NCBI RefSeq assembly: GCF_003184185.1
Contig: NZ_QHJG01000014.1
Coordinates: 1 to 64,000, forward strand
Source of the DNA: Legionella qingyii
GTDB lineage: Bacteria > Pseudomonadota > Gammaproteobacteria > Legionellales > Legionellaceae
Direction of reading: 5' to 3'
DNA: 64,000 nt
Position 1 is the stretch's first letter. Each line of letters begins with the position of its first letter. Of this stretch, positions 1 to 9,753 are shown in pieces. The notes beneath the pieces are model-generated. The model saw only the letters and a list, made by a program, of their open reading frames with translations. It searched no databases and had not been told where the DNA came from. The position numbers and the translations under genes are program-made.

Positions 1-136
1 TAAACATCTGGGAATTCTCATATCAATCTGTTCTATTCTTAAACTTTGATGAAATCGCCCTGCCTAAATACTCACTCATGCCCGTGCCAATGAATTAAAT
101 TGCATCTCCTCGATGTCACTCTGATGTGAACAGGAG

Positions 137-705
137 TTAATTTCGGTTTGCTTTACTAATCATCGCGACCATCCCATCTTGAACCAACCACATTCCAGCA
201 CAACGCACCCTACGTCCATTAAAAAGTGACGAGTGATGGTACATTCCAGCCTTATGAAGATGGACATGGAATAAATTGTCATTATATTTATCCCATACAA
301 AAGCCGCACCCTCAAACGCCATGCCTCGTTTATAAGATAGGTTTTTTAAGCGGATTGTATTTAGGGGTAGAAGTTCCGCTAAAGAGTCTTTGGGAATAAT
401 TTTTAATTTCTCATCATCGATCTTAAAAAAACTCTAGTTTTGTTTTTGGAATTGAATGATATTTTTGCAATGCATGGGTAATAGCAACAAGAAAGGTATT
501 AATCTCAGTTGTAGTTAACCCACTTTTTCCACATAATTTTTCCCAATCTTTGAGACTCGGCACATCGCGCCACATAAGAAAAACCAGAGAAAGTCTTATT
601 ATTACGATGACAGTTCATTTTTTGACCATTTAACAAATTTTTTATTGTCTCCTGATCAAACAGAATTAATACTCTAATCGATACATATCGAAGGAATTTG
701 ACCAT
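137..705 (-). pseudogene. Decayed gene of unknown function, two apparent frameshifts
   Basis: The minus strand carries three overlapping open stretches that read as one protein of about 190 residues if two single-base shifts are allowed. The first runs from the ATG at 705 to about 595, the second from about 595 to 432 (contains LMWRDVPSLKDWEKLCG), and the third from about 430 to 137 (contains FVWDKYNDNLFHVHLHKAG). The third frame has a stop at 434-436 directly beside an A7 run at 425-431, which suggests a homopolymer indel. I do not recognise the family. It could be a dead accessory or effector gene, or a live gene hit by sequencing errors. Confidence 0.55.
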
Positions 706-786
706 TTTGAGGTAATATAAGATTGATCATGATGAATGAATTCTTCAATAACTGATGTTTCCGCACAGGCATCTCAATCTTTAATG

Positions 787-815
787 TTGGGACAATGAAC
801 AAAAAAGTGTATAAT
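787..815 (+). promoter_or_regulatory. Likely sigma-70 promoter of the mnmG operon
   Basis: A perfect -10 box TATAAT lies at 810-815. TTGGGA at 787-792 fits a -35 element with a 17-base spacer. Transcription would start near 822, about 25 bases before the mnmG ATG. Confidence 0.55.
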
Positions 816-847
816 TCCTCTTTTTGTTATGCAAATATTGATCAGTC

Positions 848-2722
848 ATGAATCTTGAAAAAATATATGATGTTATTGTTGTAGGTGGTGGACATGCCGG
901 TACAGAAGCCGCTCTAGCAGCAGCACGTATGGGGGCGCAGACCTTATTACTTACTCATAACATGGATTTGCTCGGTCAAATGTCATGTAATCCTGCCATT
1001 GGTGGGATAGGAAAAGGCCATTTGGTGAAAGAAATTGATGCCCTAGATGGCGCTATGGCTAAAGCTGCAGATAAGGCGGGGATTCAATTTCGTACTCTTA
1101 ATGCATCGAAAGGGCCTGCGGTCCGTGCTACACGTGCGCAAGCAGATCGGGTCCTCTATCGCCAAGCAATTAGAGAGCAATTGCAAACGCAAAAAAACCT
1201 GACCCTGTTTCAGCAAGCTGTTGATGATTTATTAATTGAAGGAGACCGAGTAACTGCTGTTGTTACTCAAATGGGCCTGGTCTTACGAGCGCGCGCAGTA
1301 GTACTGACTGTTGGTACCTTTTTGGGAGGAAAAATTCATGTAGGGATGAATCAATATGCAGGAGGTCGCGCAGGAGATCCACCTTCGGTAGCCCTGGCAA
1401 AAAGCTTACGAGATCTTGATTTGCCCGTTGGCCGTTTAAAGACGGGTACACCGCCACGGATCGATCGTCGATCCTTAGATTACAGCCAAATGACCGTACA
1501 GCCGGGTGATACACCGATACCGGTGTTTTCTTATTTAGGTCATGCCAGCGATCATCCGCAACAAGTACCTTGTCATATTACTCATACAACTGAAGCAACG
1601 CACGAAATTATTCGTAATAATCTGCATCAATCACCGATGTACGCGGGTGTTATTGAAGGCGTGGGACCGCGTTATTGTCCCTCTATAGAAGATAAAATTG
1701 TTCGTTTTGCTGATAAATTATCCCATCAAATCTTTGTTGAACCCGAAGGATTAACTACAGAAGAAATCTATCCTAATGGCATTTCGACAAGCCTTCCTTT
1801 TGAGGTACAAGTGCAGTTCGTACGTACGATTAAAGGTTTTGAGAATGCCCATATTACCCGACCAGGCTACGCCATTGAATATGATTACTTTGACCCACGT
1901 GGCTTAACTTCATTTTTGCAAACCAAGCCAATCCCCAACTTGTTTTTTGCAGGCCAAATCAATGGCACAACAGGTTATGAAGAAGCGGCTGCTCAAGGAA
2001 TCATCGCCGGAATGAATGCGGCTTTACAAGTACAAGATAAAGAACTTTGGTGTCCACGACGTGATGAAGCTTATATTGGTGTATTGATTGATGATCTGAT
2101 TACTTGCGGCACTCAAGAACCTTATAGAATGTTCACTTCTCGTGCTGAGTATCGCCTGCTTCTGCGAGAAGATAACGCAGATTTACGCTTAACTGCTAAA
2201 GGTAGAGAATTAGGCTTGGTAGGCGATGAGCGTTGGCAACACTTCGCTACAAAAAGTGAAGCAATAGAATCCACGCAAGCACTGCTGCACCAGACTTGGG
2301 TTCGTGTAGGACATAATGAGATCTTAAAAGATATTCTGCTCAATCCGATGCAGCATGATAATAGAGCATCAGAGTTCCTGAAACGTCCAGAGATTAATTA
2401 TCAGCATTTATTAATGCTCGAGGATTTAAATTTACCTGAACTGTTACCAGAAGTTAGCGAACAAATAGAAATTCAGAATAAATATGCAGGCTATATCGAT
2501 AGACAACAACAAGACATAGAAAAAATGCGTAAACAAGAAAACACTGTGCTTCCCGAATCACTCGATTATAGCGAGGTCACAGGATTATCTAATGAAGTGA
2601 TTCAAAAGTTGACGAAGATAAGACCGTCTACTTTAGCACAAGCTGGCCGTATTTCAGGTGTCACTCCTGCTGCCTTGTCCCTGCTTTTGGTGCATTTAAA
2701 AAAACAGCGAATTGAGGTATGA
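848..2722 (+). CDS. mnmG: tRNA uridine-34 5-carboxymethylaminomethyl synthesis enzyme MnmG (GidA)
   Basis: MnmG works with MnmE to add the carboxymethylaminomethyl group to the wobble uridine of several tRNAs, using FAD, NADH and methylene-tetrahydrofolate in the cytoplasm. The 624-residue length is normal. The N-terminus has the FAD dinucleotide-binding motif [12 protein letters not shown] (about residues 12-23), followed by [12 protein letters not shown] and, further in, the [11 protein letters not shown] signature. The C-terminal helical domain ends with the usual [16 protein letters not shown] pattern. The stop codon overlaps the rsmG start (ATGA), so the two are translationally coupled. 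mnmE is not in the window. Confidence 0.97.
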   Translation: MNLEKIYDVIVVGGGHAGTEAALAAARMGAQTLLLTHNMDLLGQMSCNPAIGGIGKGHLVKEIDALDGAMAKAADKAGIQFRTLNASKGPAVRATRAQADRVLYRQAIREQLQTQKNLTLFQQAVDDLLIEGDRVTAVVTQMGLVLRARAVVLTVGTFLGGKIHVGMNQYAGGRAGDPPSVALAKSLRDLDLPVGRLKTGTPPRIDRRSLDYSQMTVQPGDTPIPVFSYLGHASDHPQQVPCHITHTTEATHEIIRNNLHQSPMYAGVIEGVGPRYCPSIEDKIVRFADKLSHQIFVEPEGLTTEEIYPNGISTSLPFEVQVQFVRTIKGFENAHITRPGYAIEYDYFDPRGLTSFLQTKPIPNLFFAGQINGTTGYEEAAAQGIIAGMNAALQVQDKELWCPRRDEAYIGVLIDDLITCGTQEPYRMFTSRAEYRLLLREDNADLRLTAKGRELGLVGDERWQHFATKSEAIESTQALLHQTWVRVGHNEILKDILLNPMQHDNRASEFLKRPEINYQHLLMLEDLNLPELLPEVSEQIEIQNKYAGYIDRQQQDIEKMRKQENTVLPESLDYSEVTGLSNEVIQKLTKIRPSTLAQAGRISGVTPAALSLLLVHLKKQRIEV

Positions 2723-3354
2723 AGCAACAAATAACGCGAATACAATCGCAGCTTAAAGAAGGTTTGCAACAATTTGATCTGGATGCACTTAGTGCATCTT
2801 TGATGGATTATTTATTCTTACTGAACAAGTGGAATTTAGCATATAATCTCACTGCAATCCGAGATCTTGAGTCTATGGTTGGTAAACATATATTAGATAG
2901 CCTGGCAATTTTACCTTGGCTTAAAGGCAAGCACATTATAGATGTAGGAACGGGCGCCGGCTTGCCGGGTATCCCTCTTGCTATAGCCAGGCCTGATTTT
3001 AACTTTATTTTATTGGACTCTAATGGTAAAAAAACTCGTTTCTTAAACGAAGTGAAGCGGCAACTCAACTTAAAAAATGTGGAGATTGTACAATTTAGGG
3101 TCGAAAACTACCACCCAACTCAAGGTTTTGATACAGTAGTAAGTCGCGCTTTTAGTAGCCTGGAACAAATGATCCAATGGACACAACATCTTATTGCCGA
3201 TGATGGAATTTGGTTGGCAATGAAGGGACGTTATCCTGATTCTGAATTGAATGAGATAAAACAAAACTGCTCGGTAGAGCGTTATACTGTTGCAGGTATT
3301 GAAGGCGAGCGTTGTTGCGTCATTATTAAAAATCAACCGAGAAAAAGTAGTTAA
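2719..3354 (+). CDS. rsmG: 16S rRNA (guanine-527-N7)-methyltransferase RsmG (GidB)
   Basis: This SAM-dependent enzyme methylates G527 of 16S rRNA. Its loss is linked to low-level streptomycin resistance in other bacteria. The 211-residue protein has the class I SAM motif [17 protein letters not shown] (about residues 74-90) and the conserved YNLTAIRD near residue 43. The start codon overlaps the mnmG stop by four bases, the classic gidA-gidB arrangement. A 125-base gap follows before parA. Confidence 0.95.
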   Translation: MKQQITRIQSQLKEGLQQFDLDALSASLMDYLFLLNKWNLAYNLTAIRDLESMVGKHILDSLAILPWLKGKHIIDVGTGAGLPGIPLAIARPDFNFILLDSNGKKTRFLNEVKRQLNLKNVEIVQFRVENYHPTQGFDTVVSRAFSSLEQMIQWTQHLIADDGIWLAMKGRYPDSELNEIKQNCSVERYTVAGIEGERCCVIIKNQPRKSS

Positions 3355-3479
3355 CACCCTAAGAGCTGTTAACATTTCGCTTGCTTGAGCCAAAATCAGA
3401 ATAGTGTGGCCAGGATGGTTAAAATGTGAACAGATACTGAATGCTCGCTACTTATTCGAGTTTAACCAAGGAATAAATC

Positions 3480-4250
3480 ATGGCAAAAGTTATAGCCATT
3501 GCCAATCAAAAAGGTGGAGTAGGCAAAACCACTACAGCGATTAATTTAGCTGCGTCTTTGGCAGCAAATCGACAACAGGTTTTACTGATTGACTTGGATC
3601 CTCAAGGCAATGCCACTATGGGTAGTGGTGTCGATAAAAGCCAATTGGTTCATACAACCAATGATGTATTACTGCATGATTGTCTTGCAGAACAAGCATG
3701 CCTTGCCACAACCAGTGGTTATGATTTAATTCCGGGCAATGATGATTTAACGGTAGCTGAAGTTAGCCTAATGGAACGCAATCACCGTGAAACCTTTTTA
3801 TATAAAGCACTACAGCCCATTCAAAATAACTATGATTTTATCCTGATTGATTGCCCACCCGCTTTGAATACACTGACTATTAATGCTTTTGTTGCTGCTG
3901 ATTCTGTGCTTATTCCTATGCAATGTGAATACTATGCACTGGAAGGGTTAGCTGCTCTGCTTTCAACTATTGAGCAAGTTAAAGCATCAGTAAATCCTCG
4001 TTTACATCTTGAGGGACTGTTACGAACCATGTACGATGCTCGTAACCGATTGTGTTCAGAGGTATCAAAACAACTCATAGAACACTTTCCAAGTAAGGTC
4101 TACAGAACCGTAATACCGCGTAATGTCAGACTTGCTGAAGCACCAAGCCATGGACTGCCAGCTTTACACTATGATAAAACGTCACCAGGTGCAGCAGCCT
4201 ATATGGTACTCGCTTCCGAGTTGATTAATAAACAGACTGTAGCAGGATAA
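3480..4250 (+). CDS. parA: Chromosome partitioning ATPase ParA (Soj)
   Basis: ParA is a Walker-type ATPase that moves ParB-parS complexes during chromosome segregation. The deviant Walker A motif KGGVGKTTTAINLA is at residues 11-24, with Walker A' LLIDLDPQGN and Walker B FILIDCPPAL. The 256-residue length is typical of the chromosomal Soj class, which lacks the N-terminal HTH domain of plasmid ParA proteins. A Shine-Dalgarno AGGA precedes the ATG. parB starts 12 bases downstream, so this is the usual parAB pair next to gidAB. Confidence 0.96.
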   Translation: MAKVIAIANQKGGVGKTTTAINLAASLAANRQQVLLIDLDPQGNATMGSGVDKSQLVHTTNDVLLHDCLAEQACLATTSGYDLIPGNDDLTVAEVSLMERNHRETFLYKALQPIQNNYDFILIDCPPALNTLTINAFVAADSVLIPMQCEYYALEGLAALLSTIEQVKASVNPRLHLEGLLRTMYDARNRLCSEVSKQLIEHFPSKVYRTVIPRNVRLAEAPSHGLPALHYDKTSPGAAAYMVLASELINKQTVAG

Positions 4251-4262
4251 ATGGGGTAATTT

Positions 4263-5135
4263 ATGACAGTAAAGCGTAGTAGTTTAGGGCGTAACTTATC
4301 CGCGTTATTAAGCCAATCGAGTAGCTCTATTTTAAATGAGAAACCGCAAGCTGAAAGTCTCAAACTCGCAGTAGACTCTCTGCAACCTGGAAAATATCAA
4401 CCCCGTGGTGAAATGGAAGAGGCTCCTTTAATGGAGCTTGCCCAATCAATCAAAAAACAGGGGCTGCTACAACCGCTATTGGTTCGCGAACTAAGTGATG
4501 GTCGTTATGAAATTATTGCAGGTGAGCGTCGTTGGCGAGCTAGCCAATTAGCAGGCCTGACAGAAGTCCCCGTTATTTTGAAGCAAGTTGATGATGAAAC
4601 TGCAATGGCTATGGCCTTAGTTGAAAATTTACAGCGTGAAGACCTGAATGCTATGGACCAAGCACGTGCCATGCATAGACTCACTCATGAGTTTTCCTTA
4701 ACACATCAACAAGTGGCTGATCTTTTATGTAAATCAAGAGCGGCTGTAAGCAATTTCTTGCGATTATTGGCTCTATCAGCCGGAGTCAAAAAACTTTTAG
4801 AACATGGTGATCTGGATATGGGACATGCCCGTGCATTGCTCATGTTAGAAGAAGAACAACAAAATCAGGTGGCTCAACTTATCATTGCCAAAAACTTATC
4901 TGTACGTGAAACAGAAAAATTGGTTGAGCGAATTAAATTAGGTAAAACAAATGAGCAACAACCGCAGAGCGATCTTTCTCATGTATACCACGATCAATTA
5001 AAAAATCTCTCTCAACATTTACAAGCTTCAATTAAACTTAAACCTGGAAAAGCAGGTAAAGGTTCATTAGTTATTCATTATAACGATGAACACAGTCTGC
5101 AGAGTATTATTGATCAGTTAACCAGTGCCTGTTAG
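4263..5135 (+). CDS. parB: Chromosome partitioning protein ParB (Spo0J)
   Basis: ParB binds parS sites, slides along DNA as a CTP-dependent clamp and is acted on by ParA. The 290-residue protein has the ParB/Srx CTP-binding motif GERRWRAS (about residue 87), the ENLQREDLNAMDQA segment and an HTH around residues 133-160 (LTHQQVADLLCKSRAAVSNF). The C-terminal dimer domain is present. It is the last gene of the run that starts at mnmG and is followed by a strong convergent dyad at 5196-5225. No good parS site was seen near it. Confidence 0.95.
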   Translation: MTVKRSSLGRNLSALLSQSSSSILNEKPQAESLKLAVDSLQPGKYQPRGEMEEAPLMELAQSIKKQGLLQPLLVRELSDGRYEIIAGERRWRASQLAGLTEVPVILKQVDDETAMAMALVENLQREDLNAMDQARAMHRLTHEFSLTHQQVADLLCKSRAAVSNFLRLLALSAGVKKLLEHGDLDMGHARALLMLEEEQQNQVAQLIIAKNLSVRETEKLVERIKLGKTNEQQPQSDLSHVYHDQLKNLSQHLQASIKLKPGKAGKGSLVIHYNDEHSLQSIIDQLTSAC

Positions 5136-5195
5136 TAAGCTCCTGTCTGTTATTCACGAGTTGAAATCTTGAAGAAAAGTCAAATTTGAGTACTC

Positions 5196-5225
5196 AACCT
5201 GGGTTTAGCTAGTGAAACCCAGGTT
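5196..5225. terminator. Dyad between convergent genes, probable bidirectional terminator
   Basis: AACCTGGGTTT and AAACCCAGGTT form a perfect 11-bp stem around a short loop. It sits between the ends of parB (plus) and the unknown gene ending at 5324 (minus). The CCTGGGT core recurs in other intergenic regions of the window, so it is also a member of a dispersed palindrome family. There is no clear T-run. Confidence 0.55.
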
Positions 5226-5323
5226 GAACCGGATAGGTTCATCAACTTAGTATCAACCTAGAAAGCTAGAGGAATAAAAGCATTAAGTACGGTCTTTTTT
5301 TAGCGTACCATACATCAAGAAAC

Positions 5324-5719
5324 TTACTTGAAAATTAAAGATGCATTTGCATTTGCTTCAGTATCTTCCATCTTCAAACTTTTATCCGACTGTTGGAGCT
5401 CTATTAAAATAAGACCATCAGTGTCTAAGCCTTTTAATACCATCGAACTAAATTGAACTTTCCCTTTTTGAATGTCAGCTAATCTATTCAAAAGCTCTTT
5501 GTACTTCGCTGGTCCCAAATTATAGAGCATATTAGTTTGAGAATTTTTTTCTAGCAATTTAATAAACACTTCTTCTACTGCCCATAAAGGTTTCTTTTGT
5601 TCTAAGGCTTTATTTGCTGCATGCAGACACCACGAGAGGTAATCGAGTCTATCCCCATCTTGATCGGGTTGAGCATATTCCTTGTTCGTCTGACCTTTTA
5701 AACTTATTTGTATTTTCAT
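5324..5719 (-). CDS. Hypothetical protein, 131 aa
   Basis: I do not recognise this protein. It is soluble by appearance, with no signal peptide or membrane segment, and is mixed alpha/beta with many charged residues. The middle, LDYLSWCLHAANKALEQKKP (about residues 26-45), looks helical. It stands alone between convergent parB and a divergent small gene at 6087, with a long AT-rich upstream region. A TTAAT repeat upstream on the minus strand has the wrong spacing for a good PmrA box. An accessory Legionella gene is plausible, but nothing in the sequence gives a function. Confidence 0.6.
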   Translation of the reverse strand: MKIQISLKGQTNKEYAQPDQDGDRLDYLSWCLHAANKALEQKKPLWAVEEVFIKLLEKNSQTNMLYNLGPAKYKELLNRLADIQKGKVQFSSMVLKGLDTDGLILIELQQSDKSLKMEDTEANANASLIFK

Positions 5720-6086
5720 GGTAGTTCCTACTTATCATAAATCGGATGGCATCTATTGTTTTTGAAGAGACGGGCTATACATTAATAAACATTAAAAACT
5801 GCTTATTTATTAATTAATTAGACCGATTAATTTACTTGGGTTTAAAAAAAATATTAATATGATCAATATATTATCTTAATAAATAAAAAATGGAAGGGAC
5901 TGTCGTATTGTCGACATATAAAATTGTTTCAAAGATACTTAATAATAGCTGGGATAACAGTATTAGTACTAATATAAATCTGCTATCAATCCAGCTATTA
6001 ATGTTTCCTTATTTCAAAACATAAAATGAGTTCAATATTTATACTACAATTAAACTATAAGCTGGTTATATTGCTTGGAGACTGCA
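5720..6086. other. AT-rich intergenic region between divergent small genes
   Basis: About 370 very AT-rich bases separate the divergent starts of the genes at 5719 (minus) and 6087 (plus). They should hold promoters for both. Several TTAAT motifs occur but none forms a well-spaced direct repeat followed by a -10 box. I see no ORF, tRNA or strong dyad here. Confidence 0.4.
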
Positions 6087-6359
6087 ATGTTAATTCAGCC
6101 TGTCCAGCCTGTTAATGTACTTATTAAGATTGGCGAGAATGAATATATTGGCCAGTTACTTAGTTTGTCCGAAGAAAAACTGGAATTAAAATGTGAAGCA
6201 TATATTGAAAAGAACATTGAGATTGCCTTTTTTGCCAAACATTTTCGTGGCCAGGCTATTATCGAGGAAATTCAATTCACTCACTCATTTTTTACCTATC
6301 AATTATCAATTCAAGAAATTCAATTTCAACCTGGTTTGTTGATTAATACGCGCTTATGA
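6087..6359 (+). CDS. Small hypothetical protein, 90 aa, PilZ-like in appearance
   Basis: The ATG at 6087 is preferred because GGAG at 6077-6080 sits at the right distance; an in-frame TTG at 6075 would overlap that ribosome binding site. The protein is a run of short beta strands (NVLIKIGENEYIGQLLSLSE, then alternating hydrophobic strands). This resembles small PilZ-like or beta-barrel proteins, but the diagnostic RxxxR and DxSxxG motifs of c-di-GMP-binding PilZ are absent. Function is unknown. It converges on ctaE across a dyad at 6420-6446. Confidence 0.6.
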   Translation: MLIQPVQPVNVLIKIGENEYIGQLLSLSEEKLELKCEAYIEKNIEIAFFAKHFRGQAIIEEIQFTHSFFTYQLSIQEIQFQPGLLINTRL

Positions 6360-6419
6360 AGTTGCCATAGAAACAATACGAAGTACTGTAAAGAAGGATA
6401 TGGGTTAGTGTGATGAAAT

Positions 6420-6446
6420 CCCGGGTCTCGCTTTGCCGCACCCGGG
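6420..6446. terminator. Dyad between convergent genes
   Basis: CCCGGGT (6420-6426) and ACCCGGG (6440-6446) form a 7-bp GC-rich stem. It lies between the plus-strand gene ending at 6359 and ctaE, which ends at 6465 on the minus strand. It has no T-run and belongs to the family of CCCGGGT/CCTGGGT palindromes scattered through the window. Confidence 0.45.
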
Positions 6447-6464
6447 CTCTCGCTATCGTATTAC

Positions 6465-7334
6465 TTATAACCAATAGACAAAAACAAACAAGAACAACCA
6501 GACTACGTCGACAAAGTGCCAATACCACGCTACACCTTCAAAAGCAAAATGTCGTTCTGGAGTAAAATGACCCAATTTACAACGAACTGCGATAACAATT
6601 AACATAATTGTACCCAAAGTTACGTGTAACCCGTGAAATCCAGTTAACATAAAAAATGTCGTTCCATAAATACCAGCAGACAACGTTAAATTCATCTCTG
6701 TATATGCTTCATGATACTCATAGCCTTGTAAGGCCAAGAACAACAATCCTAATAAAATGGTTAAAACCATACCGGTAATTAGCTGTTTTTGCTTTCTTAA
6801 CTTTAAAGCCCAGTGTGCCCAGGTAATGGTGACTCCAGAGGTCAATAAAATCAGAGTGTTTATTGCAGCTAACCCCCATGCCCCCATTCCTTCATGAGCT
6901 GCGGCAAAAACTTTATTATCGGGGTTAACTAATATAGGCCACGTTGAATTGAAATCAGGCCATAATGTAAAGTGTGTAATTGGATGTACTTCACCGCCCA
7001 AAAGAGGGACAGACCAGAGTCGGCTGTAGAATAGGGCACCAAAAAATGCGCCGAAAAAACAGACCTCAGAAAAAATAAACCAGCACATTCCCCAACGAAA
7101 TGATCTATCAACCTGTTCGTCATAGACTCCTTTCGAGTTTTCATAAATCACTTGGCCAAACCAACCAAATAACATAAAAATCATGAGTCCTAGACCAATA
7201 GCGAATATGTAGGGTCCATACCAATCATGGTGAAGCCAAGATGCAGCTCCCACAAGAGTAGTAGTCAACCCACATGATGCAACCAAAGGCCAATGGCTTG
7301 GCTTAGGGACATAATAAGTACCATGTGCTCCCAT
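6465..7334 (-). CDS. ctaE: Cytochrome c oxidase subunit III
   Basis: Subunit III of the aa3/caa3-type oxidase is a seven-helix inner-membrane protein with no redox centre; it stabilises the core. The 289-residue length is typical of proteobacterial CoxC. Recognisable parts are the N-terminal HGTYYVPKPSHWPL, the central FSEVCFFGAFFGALFYSRLW with the conserved Glu, and the C-terminal HFAFEGVAWYWHFVDVVWLF. GGAG precedes the ATG. It is the last gene of the ctaC-ctaD-ctaG-ctaE cluster and is separated from ctaG by about 250 bases without a recognisable ORF. Confidence 0.96.
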   Translation of the reverse strand: MGAHGTYYVPKPSHWPLVASCGLTTTLVGAASWLHHDWYGPYIFAIGLGLMIFMLFGWFGQVIYENSKGVYDEQVDRSFRWGMCWFIFSEVCFFGAFFGALFYSRLWSVPLLGGEVHPITHFTLWPDFNSTWPILVNPDNKVFAAAHEGMGAWGLAAINTLILLTSGVTITWAHWALKLRKQKQLITGMVLTILLGLLFLALQGYEYHEAYTEMNLTLSAGIYGTTFFMLTGFHGLHVTLGTIMLIVIAVRCKLGHFTPERHFAFEGVAWYWHFVDVVWLFLFVFVYWL

Positions 7335-7483
7335 TATATTTTTATCTCCTGTATTAATAGGGCCTATTTAGAATTGTCTAGATTGAGCCGTAGGGCTTTG
7401 TTCTTGAGCATCAAAGCAAAAAAATCAAAGTCTTAAGACCAAGATAGTATAATTATAAACAGGCATTAATCTGTTTTAGACAC

Positions 7484-7502
7484 TCTCCCTATAATCGGGA
7501 GA
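7484..7502. repeat. Short dyad in the ctaG-ctaE gap
   Basis: TCTCCC and GGGAGA pair around a 7-base loop. It lies upstream of ctaE on the minus strand and could affect the ctaE message or end transcription from ctaG. No T-run follows. Confidence 0.3.
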
Positions 7503-7523
7503 ATGTAACCTACTAAAATTGCC

Positions 7524-7584
7524 AAACCTGCATGATTACCCTGCGATTATCGCGCGTCTGCGTACAATCAGGATTGCCAGGTTT
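7524..7584. repeat. Imperfect inverted repeat just after ctaG
   Basis: AAACCTG at 7524-7530 and CAGGTTT at 7578-7584 bracket a partly matching stem with a GC-rich centre (CGATTATCGCGCG). It lies directly beyond the ctaG stop on the minus strand. It could be a transcript-end hairpin or a REP-like element. Confidence 0.35.
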
Positions 7585-7587
7585 ATA

Positions 7588-8124
7588 CTAACCCTTATCT
7601 GTTACATCAAATAAAGTATAAGACAAAGTAACTGTATGCACCTTTTCGGGTAAATCAGCATCCAAATGAAATAATAAAGGCATATTCATTGCCTCATGTC
7701 CATTTAATGTTTGCCGGGTAAAGCAAAAACACTCAGTCTTTTTCAGATACTTAGCAGCAATACCTGGTGTGACACTAGGTATTGCCTGTACTGTCATCGG
7801 ATGATCCGTTTTATTTTCAGCATAAAAAGCAAGTTTTGCTATTTCGCCGGGATGTACCGTTATTTTTCGAGTTTTGGGATAAAATGCCCAAGGTACTCCA
7901 CTGTTATTTGTCGCAACAAACTCAACAGTTATTTCTCTGTTTTTGTCAACTTTCGCTTTGGCTGCATCATAGGCTACCGCCTCAGGATTTGTTTTTCCAT
8001 TAATACCCAGTGATTTACATAAACTATTGTAAATAGGTACTAAAGCAAATCCGAAGGCAAACATCCCCAGCACAAGACCAGATAGGATAACAATTAGCCT
8101 GTGATGCCCTTTTTGTTTTTTCAT
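7588..8124 (-). CDS. ctaG: Cytochrome c oxidase assembly protein CtaG (Cox11)
   Basis: CtaG/Cox11 is a membrane-anchored copper chaperone that delivers copper to the CuB site of subunit I. The protein has one N-terminal transmembrane helix (about residues 10-32), a short linker and a periplasmic immunoglobulin-like domain with the copper-binding motif ECFCFTRQTL (about residues 131-140) and the PLLFHLDADLP segment. The 178-residue length is normal. It lies nine bases after ctaD, as in many proteobacterial cox operons. Confidence 0.94.
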   Translation of the reverse strand: MKKQKGHHRLIVILSGLVLGMFAFGFALVPIYNSLCKSLGINGKTNPEAVAYDAAKAKVDKNREITVEFVATNNSGVPWAFYPKTRKITVHPGEIAKLAFYAENKTDHPMTVQAIPSVTPGIAAKYLKKTECFCFTRQTLNGHEAMNMPLLFHLDADLPEKVHTVTLSYTLFDVTDKG

Positions 8125-8133
8125 ACAACAAAC

Positions 8134-9753
8134 CTATAAATCAAGTTTGGGCGGAGTTGTAAAAGTATGGTATGGAGGTGGCGAAGGTAACGTCCACTCT
8201 AAACCATATGCTCCTTCCCATGCTCTTCCAGCAGCAATATCTTTTTTAGTCCCTTTTTTCCTTACAGTAGCAATCACGTTATATAAAAATAGAAGTTGCG
8301 TAAACCCAAAGATAAAGGCACCAATTGAAGAGATCATATTAAAATTAGTAAATTGCAATGCATAATCCGGAATCCTTCTGGGCATTCCAGCCAGCCCTAA
8401 GAAGTGCATAGGGAAGAATGCAATATTTACCGAAATCACGGATAACCAAAAATGCCATTTACCCAGTAATTCACTATACATGTGCCCAGTCCACTTTGGC
8501 AGCCAATAATACGTAGCAGAAAACAGAGCAAAAACGACACCAGGAACCAGAACATAATGGAAATGACCTACCACAAAGTAACTATCTTGGTACTGGAAAT
8601 CTGCAGGTACCAATGCCAGCATAAGACCGGTAAACCCACCTATGGTAAATAGAAATACAAAAGCTAACGCAAATAACATGGGGGTTTCAAAAGTCATGGA
8701 ACCTCGAAACATAGTGCTTACCCAGTTAAATACTTTAATACCTGTTGGAACGGCAATAAGCATTGTGGTGTACATAAAGAATAATTCAGCACCCAATGGT
8801 ATGCCTGATGTAAACATATGGTGCGCCCAGACAATAAATGACAGGATTGCAATACTGACTGTTGCGTACACCATAAAATAATAACCGAACAATGGCTTAC
8901 GGCTAAAAGTGGGAATAACTTCCGATATCACACCAAAAGCTGGTAATACAAGAACATATACTTCAGGATGACCAAAAAACCAGAATACGTGCTGGAAAAG
9001 TATAGGATCTCCACCACCTGCTGCTTCGAAGAAGCTGGTGCCAAAATGACGGTCAGCCAACATCATGGTTACTGCTCCAGCCAATACAGGCATAATCGCG
9101 ATCAGCAAAAAGGCGGTAATTAACCAGGTCCATACGAACATCGGCATTTTCATCAATGTCATACCAGGTGCACGTAAATTTAAGATCGTCGCAATAATAT
9201 TGATCGAGCCCATAATGGATGAAACACCCATCATATGGATCGAAAAAATCATAAAATCTGTACTGGGAGGTGCATATTTGGTAGATAAAGGAGCATACAT
9301 GGTCCAACCAAAGTTAGGTCCACCACCTGCATGAAATGTTGTTGAAAGCAATAATGCAAACGCAAAAGGTAAAATCCAAAAGCTCCAGTTGTTTAATCGC
9401 GGTAAAGCCATATCTGGAGCACCAATCATCATTGGAATTTGCCAGTTTGCCATTCCAGTAAAAGCAGGCATTACCACACCAAACAGCATGATTAAGCCAT
9501 GCATTGTTGTCATTTGGTTAAAGAAATTGGGATCAACAAAACGATGACCTGGTTGAAATAACTCAGCTCGAATAACTAAAGCCATGCCACCAGCCAAAAA
9601 GAAGCTGATCATTGCAAGCCACAAATATAGGGAACCGATATCTTTATGGTTTGTAGTAAACAACCAACGTTTTATAAATCCCAAGATACCTTTACCCTGT
9701 TCTGGACCATGATCATCATGTTTTTCATCGTGCGCTAATGTATAACTACTCAT
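8134..9753 (-). CDS. ctaD: Cytochrome c oxidase subunit I
   Basis: This is the catalytic haem-copper subunit that reduces O2 and pumps protons. The 539-residue protein has twelve membrane helices. It shows the haem a ligand region TMHGLIMLF, the CuB/Tyr crosslink motif WFFGHPEVYVLVLP, the CuB histidine pair WAHHMF and the haem a/a3 histidines VVGHFHYVLV. The ATG overlaps the ctaC stop (ATGA) and is preceded by GGAGG, so subunits II and I are translationally coupled. The Glu of GHPEVY supports an A1-type oxidase. Confidence 0.97.
   Translation of the reverse strand: MSSYTLAHDEKHDDHGPEQGKGILGFIKRWLFTTNHKDIGSLYLWLAMISFFLAGGMALVIRAELFQPGHRFVDPNFFNQMTTMHGLIMLFGVVMPAFTGMANWQIPMMIGAPDMALPRLNNWSFWILPFAFALLLSTTFHAGGGPNFGWTMYAPLSTKYAPPSTDFMIFSIHMMGVSSIMGSINIIATILNLRAPGMTLMKMPMFVWTWLITAFLLIAIMPVLAGAVTMMLADRHFGTSFFEAAGGGDPILFQHVFWFFGHPEVYVLVLPAFGVISEVIPTFSRKPLFGYYFMVYATVSIAILSFIVWAHHMFTSGIPLGAELFFMYTTMLIAVPTGIKVFNWVSTMFRGSMTFETPMLFALAFVFLFTIGGFTGLMLALVPADFQYQDSYFVVGHFHYVLVPGVVFALFSATYYWLPKWTGHMYSELLGKWHFWLSVISVNIAFFPMHFLGLAGMPRRIPDYALQFTNFNMISSIGAFIFGFTQLLFLYNVIATVRKKGTKKDIAAGRAWEGAYGLEWTLPSPPPYHTFTTPPKLDL

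Noticed and set aside
5760..5830. PmrA-like TTAAT repeat upstream of the 131-residue gene
   Set aside because: The two TTAAT units are ten rather than eleven bases apart and no -10 box lies at the expected distance.
6000..6060. PmrA-like repeat ATTAATGTT-TC-CTTATTTC upstream of the 90-residue gene
   Set aside because: The second half is degenerate and no -10 box follows at seven bases.
9053..9334. ORFs opposite and in another frame of ctaD
   Set aside because: Shadows of a highly conserved gene.
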